Assembly (NCBI GenBank): GCA_028874795.1
Contig: JAPPHT010000038.1
Coordinates: 1-60,203 of the forward strand
Source of the DNA: Chloroflexota bacterium
Lineage (GTDB): Bacteria > Chloroflexota > Dehalococcoidia > Lucifugimonadales > Australimonadaceae
DNA length: 60,203 nt
Reading direction: 5' to 3'
Part shown: positions 9,701-18,907 of the stretch, in pieces
Layout: each line of letters begins with the position of its first letter
Position numbering within the stretch: position 1 is the stretch's first letter
The notes under the pieces: model-generated
Databases searched by the model: none
Told to the model about the DNA's origin: nothing
What the model saw: only the letters and a program-made list of their open reading frames with translations
Made by a program: the position numbers and the translations under genes

Positions 9701-10534
9701 ATGGAGGCAACTGCGGCCCAGGACTACCGGACCAGCCATCCGCTGACCGACGGGCACACGCACATAGACCAGTTCGCTCCCGACGACGTCGGCCCGCTTC
9801 TCGAGAGGGCGCGCGAGGCGAACGTGCGGCTGATTATAGCAGCGGGCGTCACCGTGGACTCCTGCCGCCGCGTGCAGACGCTCGCTGACGCACACCCGCA
9901 GGTCTACGCCGGCGTTGGCCTGCATCCCGCCGATCTCACCGGCTGGGTGGACGACCGCACCGCAGCGGAACTCCGGCAACTCGCTGCCCATCCGAAGGTC
10001 GTCGAGTGGAGCGAGACGGGGCTGGATTACATGCCCCATTCGCCACCTCACGACGTGCAGCAGGACGCCTTCCGCCAGCAGATACGCCTTGCGCGAGAGT
10101 TCGGCCTGCCGCTCGTTACGCACTCCCGCGAAGCTGACGACGATACGCTCCGCCTGCTGCGGGAGGAGGGCGCTGGGGAGGTCGGCGGCGCGTGGCACTA
10201 CTTCCAGGGCGACCTGCGGCTCGCTGAGCGCGTCATCGACCTCGGGTTCTACGTGTCCCTCGCCAAACCGCTGCTCCGCATACCGGAGTTGCAGGCCGCC
10301 GTGGAGCACATCCCGCTCGACCGCATCGTAATCGAGACCGACTCGTACCCGCAGCCGTTCAAGAAGAACCCCATACGCCGCACGGAGCCGTGGCACCTCC
10401 CCCAGGTCGCCGCGAAGCTCGCCGAACTCCAGCGCACCGACATCGAGACCGTCGCCGAGGTAACGACCGCGAACTACCTGCGGATGCTCCGAGGCCGCGT
10501 GGGCGCGGGACCGCTGCAGTCCTCCGAAGGCTAG
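9701..10534 (+). CDS. TatD family metal-dependent hydrolase
   Basis: A 277-aa TIM-barrel metallohydrolase, probably a Mg2+-dependent 3'-5' DNA exonuclease or related phosphohydrolase. Metal ligands are seen in order: HTHID at the N-terminus, GLHP, Glu in WSETGLDY, His in LVTHSRE, His in GAWHYFQG and Asp in IETDSYP. The catalytic set looks complete. The strand-8 motif VIETDSYP is followed by NPIRRTEPWHLP, where the family usually has R.N.P. The start has no ribosome site but a TACAAT box exactly 6 nt upstream. The gene converges with the Nudix gene and their stop codons overlap. Confidence 0.88.
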   Translation: MEATAAQDYRTSHPLTDGHTHIDQFAPDDVGPLLERAREANVRLIIAAGVTVDSCRRVQTLADAHPQVYAGVGLHPADLTGWVDDRTAAELRQLAAHPKVVEWSETGLDYMPHSPPHDVQQDAFRQQIRLAREFGLPLVTHSREADDDTLRLLREEGAGEVGGAWHYFQGDLRLAERVIDLGFYVSLAKPLLRIPELQAAVEHIPLDRIVIETDSYPQPFKKNPIRRTEPWHLPQVAAKLAELQRTDIETVAEVTTANYLRMLRGRVGAGPLQSSEG

Positions 10535-11130
10535 GGATCCCTCTGCGGAACCCCGAACACCGACCAGCCCGGTCGCAGCTCGAACGCGTCCTGGTGTGAG
10601 ACGAACCCGCTCCCGTAGTCCCTGGCGAGCGCAAGCTTGATCGCCCACAGCGACATCGCCTGCATTCCCATCTTCTCTTCGAGCTCCGGCAGGGTGAAGA
10701 AGCCTGCGTCGAGCGTCTCCACTCCATCCCCACGCGGCTCACCCGATACCCATTCCAACCAGAAAACGACGTAGAGATTGGCCACCGGACGGTCGGGAAG
10801 ACTCGCCGAGTGCCGGAAGCCGATCACCTCCCGCACCCTTGCGATGATCCCTGCCTCTTCGCGCACCTCGCGCTCCGCCGCTGCCGGGATGGGTTCGTCG
10901 GCCTCGACGTAGCCGCCCGGTATCTGCCAGGTGCCCCGGCCGGGATTGAGCCCGCGCTGGATGAGGAGAGCCTTGCCGTCCCGGATGACGACGCCTCCGC
11001 ACCCGATGGAGGAGTCCCCGAAGTGCAGGAACCCGCAACCGTCCACCAAGCACGCGGGCCGTTCACGGCCTCCGTCGAACTTCGCGCCCAACACCGATCC
11101 GCACCGCGGGCAGTAGGCAGGTGGGCTCAT
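10531..11130 (-). CDS. Nudix hydrolase with N-terminal zinc ribbon
   Basis: A 199-aa enzyme hydrolysing a nucleoside diphosphate linked to another moiety. The first 35 residues hold a CPRCG...C...C zinc ribbon, as in NudC-like and ADP-ribose/NADH pyrophosphatases. The Nudix box is intact (GGYVEADEP...REVREEAGI). After the core comes a long C-terminal tail with an AMSLWAIKLALARDYG helix. The start at 11130 was chosen for an upstream AGGAGAGGAG and because it places the zinc ribbon at the N-terminus. It follows the CoA-transferase gene by 16 nt and is likely co-transcribed. Substrate unknown. Confidence 0.88.
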   Translation of the reverse strand: MSPPAYCPRCGSVLGAKFDGGRERPACLVDGCGFLHFGDSSIGCGGVVIRDGKALLIQRGLNPGRGTWQIPGGYVEADEPIPAAAEREVREEAGIIARVREVIGFRHSASLPDRPVANLYVVFWLEWVSGEPRGDGVETLDAGFFTLPELEEKMGMQAMSLWAIKLALARDYGSGFVSHQDAFELRPGWSVFGVPQRDP

Positions 11131-11146
11131 GACATCTACTCCTCTC

Positions 11147-12352
11147 CTAGGCCACAGCGCCGGACGTGCGCAGGGCGGCGGCCTCCTCCGCACCGATGCC
11201 CGCCTCGGTCAGCACCGCGTCCGTGTGCTCGCCCAACTCCGGCGCTCCCCGCCGCACCCCACCCGGCGTGCGGGAGTGCTTCACCGGCGTATCCGTGAAC
11301 GTCACCGGTCCCACCTGCGGTCCTTCCGCCTGCACGAACATCCCGCGGAAGTTCAACTGCGGGTCGACCGCAACCTGCGAAACGTCCTGCACCGGGCCGA
11401 CGGCGATCCCCGCCGGGCCAAGCAGGTCCACCCACTCACCGGTGGTGCGCGTTGCGAGCGCCGACTCCAGGTGGGGCCGCAACTCCTCGTAGTTGACGCG
11501 CCGCAGCCAGCCGGACGTGAACCGTTGGTCGTCCTTGAGTTCGGGCTTGCCGATGAGCGCGGCGAACCGTCCCCAATGCCCGGTCGGGCCGTCCGATACC
11601 GCGACCGCCACGTAGCCGTCCTTCGTCGGAAGTGCCTGCACCGGCGCAGTGACCGGGTGTCGGGTGCCGATGCGCTCCGGCATCTCGCCAACGGCGAAAT
11701 AGCGCATCAGCGGGTTCTCGAGTACCGCGGCCTGGCAGTCGAGCATCGCCATGTCGATATGCTGGCCGAGGCCGGAGCGTTCACGTTCGACGACGGCGGA
11801 CAGCACGCCGATCGTGGTGAACAGCGCGGCGGTGATGTCGCCCATGCTGACCCCGGGGCGCACCGGTCCGCCGCCCTCTTCGCCGGTGACGCTCAACATG
11901 CCGCCCATCGCCTGCACGATCACGTCCAGCGCGGCGCGTCTGGCGTAGGGGCCGTCCTGCCCGAAGCCCGACACAGACGCCATGATCAGCCGCGGGTTGC
12001 GGGCGCTCAGCGTCGCGTAGTCCACACCAAGGTTGGCCATCGTCCCCGGACGGAAGTTCTCCGTCACCACGTCTGCACCGTCCACCAGGCGGAGGAAGGT
12101 CTCCTTGCCGTCAGGGTTCTTGAGGTCGATGACGATACTGCGCTTGCCGCGGTTCACACTCGTGAAGTAGGTGCTGCGCTCCCGGCCGTCCCTCCCCGCG
12201 AAGAACGGACCATTGCGGCGCGCCTGGTCCCCGCCGGGCTGCTCCACCTTCACCACGTCCGCGCCGAGGTCGGCGAGGATCATCGTGCAGTAGGGGCCGG
12301 CAAGGATGCGGGTGAGGTCGACGACGCGTATCCCTTCGAGCGGGCCGGGCAT
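11147..12352 (-). CDS. CaiB/BaiF family (class III) CoA-transferase
   Basis: A 401-aa enzyme moving CoA between carboxylic acids by an aspartyl-anhydride mechanism. The N-terminal CoA-binding region (MPGPLEGIRVVDLTRILAGPY, DLGADVVKVE, NRGKRSI.IDLK) and the predicted catalytic Asp172 in GVSMGDITAAL are present, and the length matches formyl-CoA transferase relatives. GAAGGAGGCG precedes the ATG, and a TACAAT -10 is visible at 12388-12393 on this strand. It heads a two-gene operon with the Nudix gene. No acyl-CoA partner gene is adjacent, so the substrate is open; such paralogues are abundant in SAR202-like genomes. Confidence 0.9.
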   Translation of the reverse strand: MPGPLEGIRVVDLTRILAGPYCTMILADLGADVVKVEQPGGDQARRNGPFFAGRDGRERSTYFTSVNRGKRSIVIDLKNPDGKETFLRLVDGADVVTENFRPGTMANLGVDYATLSARNPRLIMASVSGFGQDGPYARRAALDVIVQAMGGMLSVTGEEGGGPVRPGVSMGDITAALFTTIGVLSAVVERERSGLGQHIDMAMLDCQAAVLENPLMRYFAVGEMPERIGTRHPVTAPVQALPTKDGYVAVAVSDGPTGHWGRFAALIGKPELKDDQRFTSGWLRRVNYEELRPHLESALATRTTGEWVDLLGPAGIAVGPVQDVSQVAVDPQLNFRGMFVQAEGPQVGPVTFTDTPVKHSRTPGGVRRGAPELGEHTDAVLTEAGIGAEEAAALRTSGAVA

Positions 12353-12387
12353 GGAGCGCCTCCTTCGCGACGGTCCGGATGGCGGGG

Positions 12388-12393
12388 ATTGTA
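12388..12393 (-). promoter_or_regulatory. -10 element of CoA-transferase operon (TACAAT)
   Basis: Minus-strand TACAAT 35 nt upstream of the ATG at 12352, which also has a strong ribosome site. Confidence 0.4.
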
Positions 12394-12435
12394 GCCGCTG
12401 TGAGAGGAGGGCAGACCAGACCGGGATAAAGGGGG

Positions 12436-13209
12436 TTAAACCCCCATCACGTTGTAGCCCGCGTCCACATAGAGGACGTGCCCGGTGATGCCCGTGGCAA
12501 GCGGGCTCGCCAGGAAGAGCGCGGCGGAGCCGACCTCATCCTGCGTGATGTTGCGCTTCAACGGGGAACGGCTCGCGTGTATCTCGTGCATGTTCGTGAA
12601 GCCGGAGATACCACGCGCAGCCAGCGTGTTGAGCGGCCCTGCGGATATCGCGTTCACACGCACACCGAGCGGGCCATACTCCGCGGCGAGCTGCTTCACC
12701 TCGTTCTCCAGCGCCGCTTTGGCCACGCCCATCACGTTGTATCCGGGATATACCTTGTCCGCCGCGTGAAATGTCAGCGTCAGGATGCTCCCCCCATCTG
12801 TCATCCTCGCCGCCGCAGCCCGCGCAACCGGCAACAGCGAGTACGCGCTCACCTCGAGCGCGGTGCGGAACCCGTCCACTCCCGTCCTGGAGAACGCCCC
12901 TTCGAGATCGTCCCGGTTCGCGAACGCCACGCTGTGCACCGCGACGCCGAGCGGCGCGGCGGACGCCGCAGCGCCCACCGCGGCGACGACCGACTCCTCG
13001 TCCAACACGTCGCACTCCACGGCCTGCGTCCGCTCCATGCCATCGACAAGGCCGAGCACGGAGCGCCCCATACGCTCGTTCTGGTACGTCACCGTGAGGT
13101 CCGCGCCCGCCGCGTGCAACTGCTGGGCGATGGCCCACGCGATACTGCGCTGGTTCGCGACACCGAAGACCACGGCGCTGCGGCCCGAAAGGTCTATCGC
13201 AACCGCCAT
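12436..13209 (-). CDS. fabI: Enoyl-[acyl-carrier-protein] reductase (NADH)
   Basis: Reduces the trans-2-enoyl-ACP double bond in the last step of fatty acid elongation, in the cytoplasm. The 257-aa product has the FabI dinucleotide motif GVANQRSIAWAIA and the catalytic Tyr157-x6-Lys164 pair (YNVMGVAK), plus GPLNTLAARGI. At the position of the first active-site Tyr of E. coli FabI there is Phe147, as in mycobacterial InhA. The start at 13209 fits family length; the frame is open further upstream inside the EVE gene, but that extension has no homology. The EVE stop lies 1 nt upstream, so the two genes are translationally adjacent. Confidence 0.94.
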   Translation of the reverse strand: MAVAIDLSGRSAVVFGVANQRSIAWAIAQQLHAAGADLTVTYQNERMGRSVLGLVDGMERTQAVECDVLDEESVVAAVGAAASAAPLGVAVHSVAFANRDDLEGAFSRTGVDGFRTALEVSAYSLLPVARAAAARMTDGGSILTLTFHAADKVYPGYNVMGVAKAALENEVKQLAAEYGPLGVRVNAISAGPLNTLAARGISGFTNMHEIHASRSPLKRNITQDEVGSAALFLASPLATGITGHVLYVDAGYNVMGV

Positions 13210-13210
13210 A

Positions 13211-13753
13211 TCAGGAGCTCTCGCCCGGTCGGCCGGCGTACTGCGCCTCTCTAGCTTGCGGGCCGTGCCGGGGGTCAGGCTCGAAGACGACGTCCGGGCG
13301 GCGGCGGCCCCGCCGCATCTCGTGCTCGATGAGCTGAAAGTCCCGCTTGGGCACGAGGTGCAGCAGACCCTGGAACGCAAGCGGCCAGTCCTCCGGCGCC
13401 CAGCGCTTCACATACTCCATCCTCGGCGCGATGAGCCGGGCGTCCAGCACATGATCGGCGTCCGGCACCACGTCCGGCTTGGTCTTCACCCGCCACGCCA
13501 GCGGATCTTGTCCTTCGAAACCGGGCCAGAGCGGCGTCTTATCCTCGTAGTGCGTGCCGGATATGGACGCGATCGCCCCGAATACCATCCGGTGCGTCAC
13601 GTAGAAGAGCACCCGGTCGCCTATCTCCATGCGCTGTACGCGGCGGCGTTGCTGGCGGCCCATCGCCAGCACGGAGAAGTTCTTCTCCGCGCAGGCGTCG
13701 AAGTACTCCGGCCAGACCGACACCATCCAGTAATTGCGAGGAGCGTTTGCCAC
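13211..13753 (-). CDS. EVE domain (PUA-like) protein
   Basis: A 180-aa protein with an EVE domain over residues ~5-150. The family features are YWMVSVWPEYF at the start, the MEIGDRVLFYVTHRMVFGAIASI core and the late FQGLLHLVPK segment. EVE/PUA-fold proteins bind modified bases or RNA and are found in restriction and RNA-modification contexts. The C-terminal 35 residues are basic and probably disordered. The start is a GTG with no ribosome site but a TAGTAT box exactly 6 nt upstream. It is directly followed by fabI, an association I cannot explain functionally beyond co-transcription. Confidence 0.8.
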   Translation of the reverse strand: MANAPRNYWMVSVWPEYFDACAEKNFSVLAMGRQQRRRVQRMEIGDRVLFYVTHRMVFGAIASISGTHYEDKTPLWPGFEGQDPLAWRVKTKPDVVPDADHVLDARLIAPRMEYVKRWAPEDWPLAFQGLLHLVPKRDFQLIEHEMRRGRRRPDVVFEPDPRHGPQAREAQYAGRPGESS

Positions 13754-13759
13754 GTTTCC

Positions 13760-13765
13760 ATACTA
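13760..13765 (-). promoter_or_regulatory. -10 element, leaderless arrangement (EVE-fabI)
   Basis: Minus-strand TAGTAT, then GGAAAC (6 nt), then the GTG start at 13753. Same spacing as tatD, gcvT and the ORF at 52791. Confidence 0.5.
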
Positions 13766-13850
13766 CCATGCGCCCACTGTGCCTCAGGCGGGATGCTCCA
13801 GGAATGGAACGCATCATGCTCGACGAGGCACCGAGGAAGGCCGTGCTCCG

Positions 13851-15137
13851 ATGAAGCGTGCAAGACCCATCATTCCCGTCGAGATGGTGTACGCCGTCTC
13901 CCCTACCGGCGTGGTCATCATGGGCGACTCGCTGATGTACGTCGTACTGCCGGTGGCGGCGCTCGAATTCGGCGTCGACGGGCAGCTCGGCCTCGCCACG
14001 TCGTTCTGGATCGGTCTTGCACTCAGCATCAACCGCTTTGTTCGCCTGGTGAGCAATGCCTTCGCCGCCTCCGTGTACCAGCGGTTCGGCGTACGCTGGC
14101 CCTTCGTCGCTTCCATCGCCGCGGGCGCCCTGTCGACGCTTGCGTACGGTCTGGGAAGCGGTGTTGCCGTCCTGCTGCTGGCCCGCGCCGTCTGGGGAGT
14201 CGCTTATTCTCATATGCGGCTTGCTGCGCAACTGACGGCGTTCGGCGTCGGTACCTCCGCGATCCGCGGCAGGATGATGGGCCTGTTCAACTCCGGGCAA
14301 CGGTTCGGCAGCTTCGTCGCAGTTACTGCAGGCGCTGTTCTCTTCCATCTCACTTCGAGAGAGGTGACGTTCACCGCCCTGGCCGTCATCGGACTGCTCG
14401 GTGTGCTCATCGCCACCCGGGTCCCCAACCTCAGACCCGAGCGCCTCCGCCCTTCCGCGGGAGGCTTTGGAAACCGCCTCAACGTCTGGGACATCGCGAT
14501 ATCCAGACTACCCGGCTACGGCAGGAAGCTCCGTGCTCCTCTCCTGTCGATCAGCTTGATGCGTTTCGCAACCGCGTTCGGAGCGAACGGCCTGGCCATC
14601 GCCACCATGGCGCCCTACATCGCGCGGTTCGGTGACGCCAACGACAGGGTGCTCAACGGGGCATTCGCCGTGGTGACACTTGCAGGCCTGCTGGTGGGAT
14701 TCAGGTGGCTCTCCGACATCAGTCTCGGGGTACTGATGGGGTACCTGTCAGACCGGGTCGGCAGGCGGATGTCCATCGCCTGCGGGATGGCCGCGATGGT
14801 CGCTTCCCTGGCCATGATGGTTGCGTCCGACTCGGTGATCGCCGTGATTATCGGGATGCCGCTGCTGTTCGTGGCAGCCGTGGGAGTGAACACCGCCCTC
14901 GATGCCGCCATCGGCGAGACCGCTACCGGTCCGACGCGCGCCGCCGTGATGGGCAGGTACGCTACCTGGCTGGACCTGGGGGCGGCGTTGGGCCCCTTCG
15001 CAGGCTTCCTCATCGCGGAGAGGATCGGTTTCGGCGGAGCGTTCCTCATCGCAGCCGCGCTCCTGGCGGTCACATGGGCGTTCTACGTGGCTGCCACGGG
15101 CAACCCGCGCAGACGGCAGCGCCCCCGGCAGCAGTAG
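13851..15137 (+). CDS. Major facilitator superfamily transporter
   Basis: A 428-aa polytopic membrane protein with about twelve hydrophobic helices in two halves. MFS loop signatures appear between helices 2 and 3 (VYQRFGVRWPF) and at the corresponding place in the second half (GYLSDRVGRRMS), where the canonical G-x-L-x-D-R-x-G-R-R pattern is intact. It is probably a proton-coupled efflux or uptake carrier; the substrate cannot be read from sequence. The ATG at 13851 has GAGGAAGG upstream and starts just before the first helix; longer in-frame starts run into the EVE promoter. The C-terminus is very basic (RRRQRPRQQ). Confidence 0.85.
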   Translation: MKRARPIIPVEMVYAVSPTGVVIMGDSLMYVVLPVAALEFGVDGQLGLATSFWIGLALSINRFVRLVSNAFAASVYQRFGVRWPFVASIAAGALSTLAYGLGSGVAVLLLARAVWGVAYSHMRLAAQLTAFGVGTSAIRGRMMGLFNSGQRFGSFVAVTAGAVLFHLTSREVTFTALAVIGLLGVLIATRVPNLRPERLRPSAGGFGNRLNVWDIAISRLPGYGRKLRAPLLSISLMRFATAFGANGLAIATMAPYIARFGDANDRVLNGAFAVVTLAGLLVGFRWLSDISLGVLMGYLSDRVGRRMSIACGMAAMVASLAMMVASDSVIAVIIGMPLLFVAAVGVNTALDAAIGETATGPTRAAVMGRYATWLDLGAALGPFAGFLIAERIGFGGAFLIAAALLAVTWAFYVAATGNPRRRQRPRQQ

Positions 15138-15249
15138 ACGCGCGGGTGCGCTTCTCCTCCGCTCGCCGGCCTTGGGCGACGGAGTCATGCGAAGCGTTAG
15201 AATGACCTCTGCCACCATCGCGAGAGAACGCCACCCTGGAGGCGGCCGC

Positions 15250-16434
15250 ATGAACTACCACTTCATCTCCGGTGACTCCCACATGGAAGTCGACACGGCG
15301 AACTGGACGCCCCGCGTCCCGGAGCAGCACCGCGACCGCGCCCCCAAGCTCGTGCGCCTCGAAGACGACACCGACGCCTGGTTCATCGACGGCAAGCAGA
15401 CGCGCAAGGCGAACCCGGCCGACCTGTACGGCGGCAGGGGACGGGAGCACTACCTGCCGTCGGGCGTCAAGTACGAGGGCACACCCGGAACGGGCACGCC
15501 TCAGCAGCGCATGCAGGAGCAGGACATCGACGGAGTCGACGCCGAGGTACTGTTCCCCGCGCAAGCCACCGGCCCGAGGATGTGGCGCATGTGCGATGAC
15601 GACGAGGCCTACCTGACCATCGTCCGCGCGTACAACGACTGGCTCATCCAGGACTACTGCTCCGCGAACCCGGACAGGCTCATCGGCGTGACCATCATGC
15701 CGATCATCGAGGACCTCGAAGCGCACATCGACGAGCTGAAGCACTGCAAGGAGATCGGGGCGAAGGCGATCATGCTCCAGGACTTTCCCTCCGGGAAGCA
15801 GTACCCGAGCCTGGAGGACGACCGGTTCTGGGAGATCGCGCTCGACCTCGACATGCCGGTGACGGTCCACGTGGATATCGAGCGCACGGGCAAGGGCCCG
15901 TTCCTGGACTACCCGAAGGCGACGCCCGAACTGTTGAAGGAGCTGGAGGCGCCGGGGCGCAGCTTCCCCGAGCAGATGGCACGGTTCAGCCCCATCAAGG
16001 GCAGCGGCGCGCTCCCAGCCGTGCAATGGACGCTCTCCGGCCTCTTCGACCGCTTCCCCACGCTCAAGATCCTGTTCGCCGAGAACCAGATCGGCTGGAT
16101 ACCGTTCTTCCTGCAGAGCGCCGACATCCGCTACGAGCGGAACCGGTACTGGGCGGAGAACCTGCTGGGCTTCAAGCCGCTGTCGCGCCCGCCGAGCGAG
16201 TATCTGCTGGAGCACACCCTGTGGGGGTTCCAGTACGACCGGGTGGGCGTACTGCTGCGGGACGAGTTGAACGTGGACAACCTCATCTGGGGCTCCGACT
16301 TCCCGCACCAGGAATCGGACTGGCCCGACTCGCTGAAGATCCTCGACCAAGCTTTCGAGGGCGCGCCCGAGGAGGTGCGTTACAAGATGACCTGCGGCAA
16401 CGCCATCGAATTCTTCAAGCTGGACGCGAACTAG
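15250..16434 (+). CDS. Amidohydrolase family protein (Amidohydro_2, ACMSD-like)
   Basis: A 394-aa TIM-barrel metal-dependent hydrolase or decarboxylase of the amidohydrolase-2 group. Visible landmarks are the N-terminal GDSHMEV (where the family has D-x-H or E-x-H), VTVHVDIE with the mid-barrel His, LKILFAENQIGWIP and WGSDFPHQESDWPDS containing the late Asp. Such enzymes act on aromatic or cyclic carboxylates. The start at 15250 follows CTGGAGGCGG. It is monocistronic, ending just before an inverted repeat at 16449. Amidohydrolase-2 paralogues are common in SAR202-like genomes; the substrate is unknown. Confidence 0.88.
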   Translation: MNYHFISGDSHMEVDTANWTPRVPEQHRDRAPKLVRLEDDTDAWFIDGKQTRKANPADLYGGRGREHYLPSGVKYEGTPGTGTPQQRMQEQDIDGVDAEVLFPAQATGPRMWRMCDDDEAYLTIVRAYNDWLIQDYCSANPDRLIGVTIMPIIEDLEAHIDELKHCKEIGAKAIMLQDFPSGKQYPSLEDDRFWEIALDLDMPVTVHVDIERTGKGPFLDYPKATPELLKELEAPGRSFPEQMARFSPIKGSGALPAVQWTLSGLFDRFPTLKILFAENQIGWIPFFLQSADIRYERNRYWAENLLGFKPLSRPPSEYLLEHTLWGFQYDRVGVLLRDELNVDNLIWGSDFPHQESDWPDSLKILDQAFEGAPEEVRYKMTCGNAIEFFKLDAN

Positions 16435-16448
16435 CCGGAATGCGCTCC

Positions 16449-16466
16449 AGCAGGCCACGGCCTGCT
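16449..16466. terminator. Inverted repeat after amidohydrolase
   Basis: AGCAGGCC and GGCCTGCT are separated by 2 nt, 14 nt past the amidohydrolase stop. There is no T tract, so assignment as a terminator is tentative. Confidence 0.35.
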
Positions 16467-16505
16467 CCAAGCCCGTCGGCATTGAGCCCTGAACCCGGCA
16501 CAGGG

Positions 16506-16511
16506 TACAAT
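16506..16511 (+). promoter_or_regulatory. -10 element of metE (TACAAT)
   Basis: TACAAT about 100 nt upstream of the TTG start, giving a ~95-nt leader. I see no cobalamin, SAM or SAH riboswitch consensus in that leader. Confidence 0.4.
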
Positions 16512-16612
16512 GACGTCGGCGCCATCCCCCGGTGACTACATAACTGAATCTTCCCCCGGCTCCGCTACCACGCGGGCGCGGGCCTGACTTCTATTCGGCA
16601 GAGGAGAGCGAC

Positions 16613-18907
16613 TTGGCTACGTCTACCAATCTCGGATTCCCTCGCATCGGTGCGAACCGCGAACTGAAGTGGGCCGTCGAGGCCTATTGGGCGGGCAAGA
16701 TCGACGCAGAGGAACTTCAGCAACGCGCCGCCCTGGTCCGCCGGTCCCACTGGGACCTCCAGCGGAAGGCCGGCATCACACACATCCCCTCCAACGACTT
16801 CTCGCTCTACGACCATGTCCTCGACACGAGCGTCATGGTCGGCGCGGTCCCGGAACGCTACGACGCCCCGGAGGGACCCGTCAGCCTGGACACCTACTTC
16901 GCGATGGCGCGGGGCCGCTCCGCCTCCGACGACGCACCCGGCGTGCCGGCGATGGAGATGACCAAGTGGTTCGACACGAACTATCACTACATCGTGCCGG
17001 AGATCAACCGCAATCAGGTCTTCTCCCTGCGCTCCACCAAACCGGTTGACGAGTTCCTGGAGGCGCAGGCACTGGGCATCCAGACCCGCCCGGTCCTCGT
17101 GGGCCCCGTGACCTACCTCCTGCTCTCCAAGTCGGACGACCACTCGTTCGACCCGCTTCTCCTGCTGGAAGGGCTCGTGGACGTCTACGAGAACATCCTC
17201 AAGCGGCTCGCCGATGCAGGCGCCGAGTGGGTGCAGATGGACGAACCGGCCCTCAGCCTGACGCTCACGGACAAGCAACGCTCTGCGTTCGGACGGGCCT
17301 ACGCGAGGCTGTCGTCAGCCTTGCCCGGGCTCAACATCCTCGTCGCCGTCTACTTCGGCGACCTGCGCCAGAATACGAAGGCGGCGCTTGCCCTCCCGGT
17401 GCAGGGCCTGCACATCGACCTCGTTCGCGGGCGCGCCGACCTCGAGAACATCCTTGCGAAGCTCGGGGAGGGCGTCTCCCTCTCTCTTGGCCTCGTGGAC
17501 GGGCGCAACATCTGGAAGACCGACCTGGAAGAGACCATCGCGACCGCGCGCCGCGCCGCCTCCGTGCTCGGCCACGATCGCATCTTCATCGCACCATCGT
17601 GCTCGCTGCTGCACTCCCCCGTGGACTTGGACAACGAGAAGAACCTCGATGAGGAGATGAAGTCCTGGATGGCATTCGCCAAGCAGAAGGTCCGCGAGGT
17701 CGCCACGATCACCCACGTGCTCAACGGCGGGTCCGCCCGCGTTGCGGGCAAGCTGGCAGCCAACGCCGCTGCGATGGCCTCGCGCAGGACGTCCACCCGC
17801 ATCCACAACCCCGTCGTGAAGGAGCGCAGCGCCTCGGTCACGCCGGAGATGTCCCGGCGCACCAGCGCATACCCCGAGCGCAGGAAGGCCCAGCAGCAGG
17901 TCCTGCGTCTCCCCTCCTACCCCACCACCACCATCGGCTCGTTCCCGCAGACCCCGGAGATACGCAAGGCGCGGGCGAGTCGCAACCGCGGCGAGCTGAC
18001 CACCGCGGAGTACGAACAGTTCATCCGCCAGGAGATCGAAAACTCCGTCCGCTTCCAAGAGGAGACCGGTTTGGATGTGCTCGTCCACGGAGAGCCGGAG
18101 CGCAACGACATGGTCGAGTACTTCGGCGAGCAGTTGGACGGCTACGTCTCCACGTCCAACGGTTGGGTGCAGAGCTACGGCTCCCGCGCCGTCAAGCCGC
18201 CCATCATCTACGGCGACCTCCACCGCCCCGCTCCCATGACCGTGGACTGGATCGCCTACGCACAGTCGCTCACGCGGCAACCGGTCAAGGGCATGCTCAC
18301 CGGCCCCGTCACGATGCTCCAGTGGTCGTTCGTTCGAGACGACCAGCCCCGCAGCGAGACGTGCCGGCAGCTCGCGCTCGTGATTCGCGACGAGGTCGGC
18401 GACCTCGAGCGCGCCGGCATACGCGTCATCCAGGTCGACGAACCCGCCCTTCGCGAGGGGCTGCCCCTCCGCCGCGAGGACTGGGACGCCTATCTCGAAT
18501 GGGCCGTCGAGTGTTTCCGCATCGCCACCAGCGGCGTTGAAGACCGCACCCAGATGCACACCCATATGTGCTACGCGGCCTACGACGACATCATCGATTC
18601 CGTCGCTGCCATGGACGCCGACGTCATCTCTATGGAGAACTCCCGCTCCGACGGCACCCTGCTCGATACCTTCCGGACGCACCCCTACCCCAACGAGATA
18701 GGCCCTGGGGTGTACGACATCCACTCTCCACGCGTCGCCGAGACCGATGAGATGAGCAGTCTCCTTCGTCGCGCCGTGGACGTCATACCGTCGGAGCGGC
18801 TCTGGGTGAACCCGGACTGCGGGCTCAAGACCCGTCGCTGGGACGAGGTGAAGCCCTCGCTCCGGCACATGGTGGAGGCCGCCCGGGAACTGCGGGGCCA
18901 GTCTTGA
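16613..18907 (+). CDS. metE: Cobalamin-independent methionine synthase
   Basis: Transfers methyl from 5-methyltetrahydropteroyltri-glutamate to homocysteine to make methionine. The 764-aa product has both barrels: the N-terminal domain starting TNLGFPRIGANRELKWA and a catalytic C-terminal domain with TTIGSFPQT, RNDMVEYFGEQL, TGPVTMLQWS, QVDEPALREGLP, zinc ligands in THMCYA and NPDCGLKTR. The start codon is TTG, preceded by GAGGAG. The 3' end overlaps the next gene by 4 nt (TTGA). Use of MetE is consistent with one-carbon units from the glycine cleavage genes at 23-27 kb. Confidence 0.97.
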   Translation: MATSTNLGFPRIGANRELKWAVEAYWAGKIDAEELQQRAALVRRSHWDLQRKAGITHIPSNDFSLYDHVLDTSVMVGAVPERYDAPEGPVSLDTYFAMARGRSASDDAPGVPAMEMTKWFDTNYHYIVPEINRNQVFSLRSTKPVDEFLEAQALGIQTRPVLVGPVTYLLLSKSDDHSFDPLLLLEGLVDVYENILKRLADAGAEWVQMDEPALSLTLTDKQRSAFGRAYARLSSALPGLNILVAVYFGDLRQNTKAALALPVQGLHIDLVRGRADLENILAKLGEGVSLSLGLVDGRNIWKTDLEETIATARRAASVLGHDRIFIAPSCSLLHSPVDLDNEKNLDEEMKSWMAFAKQKVREVATITHVLNGGSARVAGKLAANAAAMASRRTSTRIHNPVVKERSASVTPEMSRRTSAYPERRKAQQQVLRLPSYPTTTIGSFPQTPEIRKARASRNRGELTTAEYEQFIRQEIENSVRFQEETGLDVLVHGEPERNDMVEYFGEQLDGYVSTSNGWVQSYGSRAVKPPIIYGDLHRPAPMTVDWIAYAQSLTRQPVKGMLTGPVTMLQWSFVRDDQPRSETCRQLALVIRDEVGDLERAGIRVIQVDEPALREGLPLRREDWDAYLEWAVECFRIATSGVEDRTQMHTHMCYAAYDDIIDSVAAMDADVISMENSRSDGTLLDTFRTHPYPNEIGPGVYDIHSPRVAETDEMSSLLRRAVDVIPSERLWVNPDCGLKTRRWDEVKPSLRHMVEAARELRGQS

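Noticed and set aside
16435-16612. Riboswitch (SAM, SAH or B12) before metE
   Set aside because: No consensus blocks or convincing junction structure in the leader.
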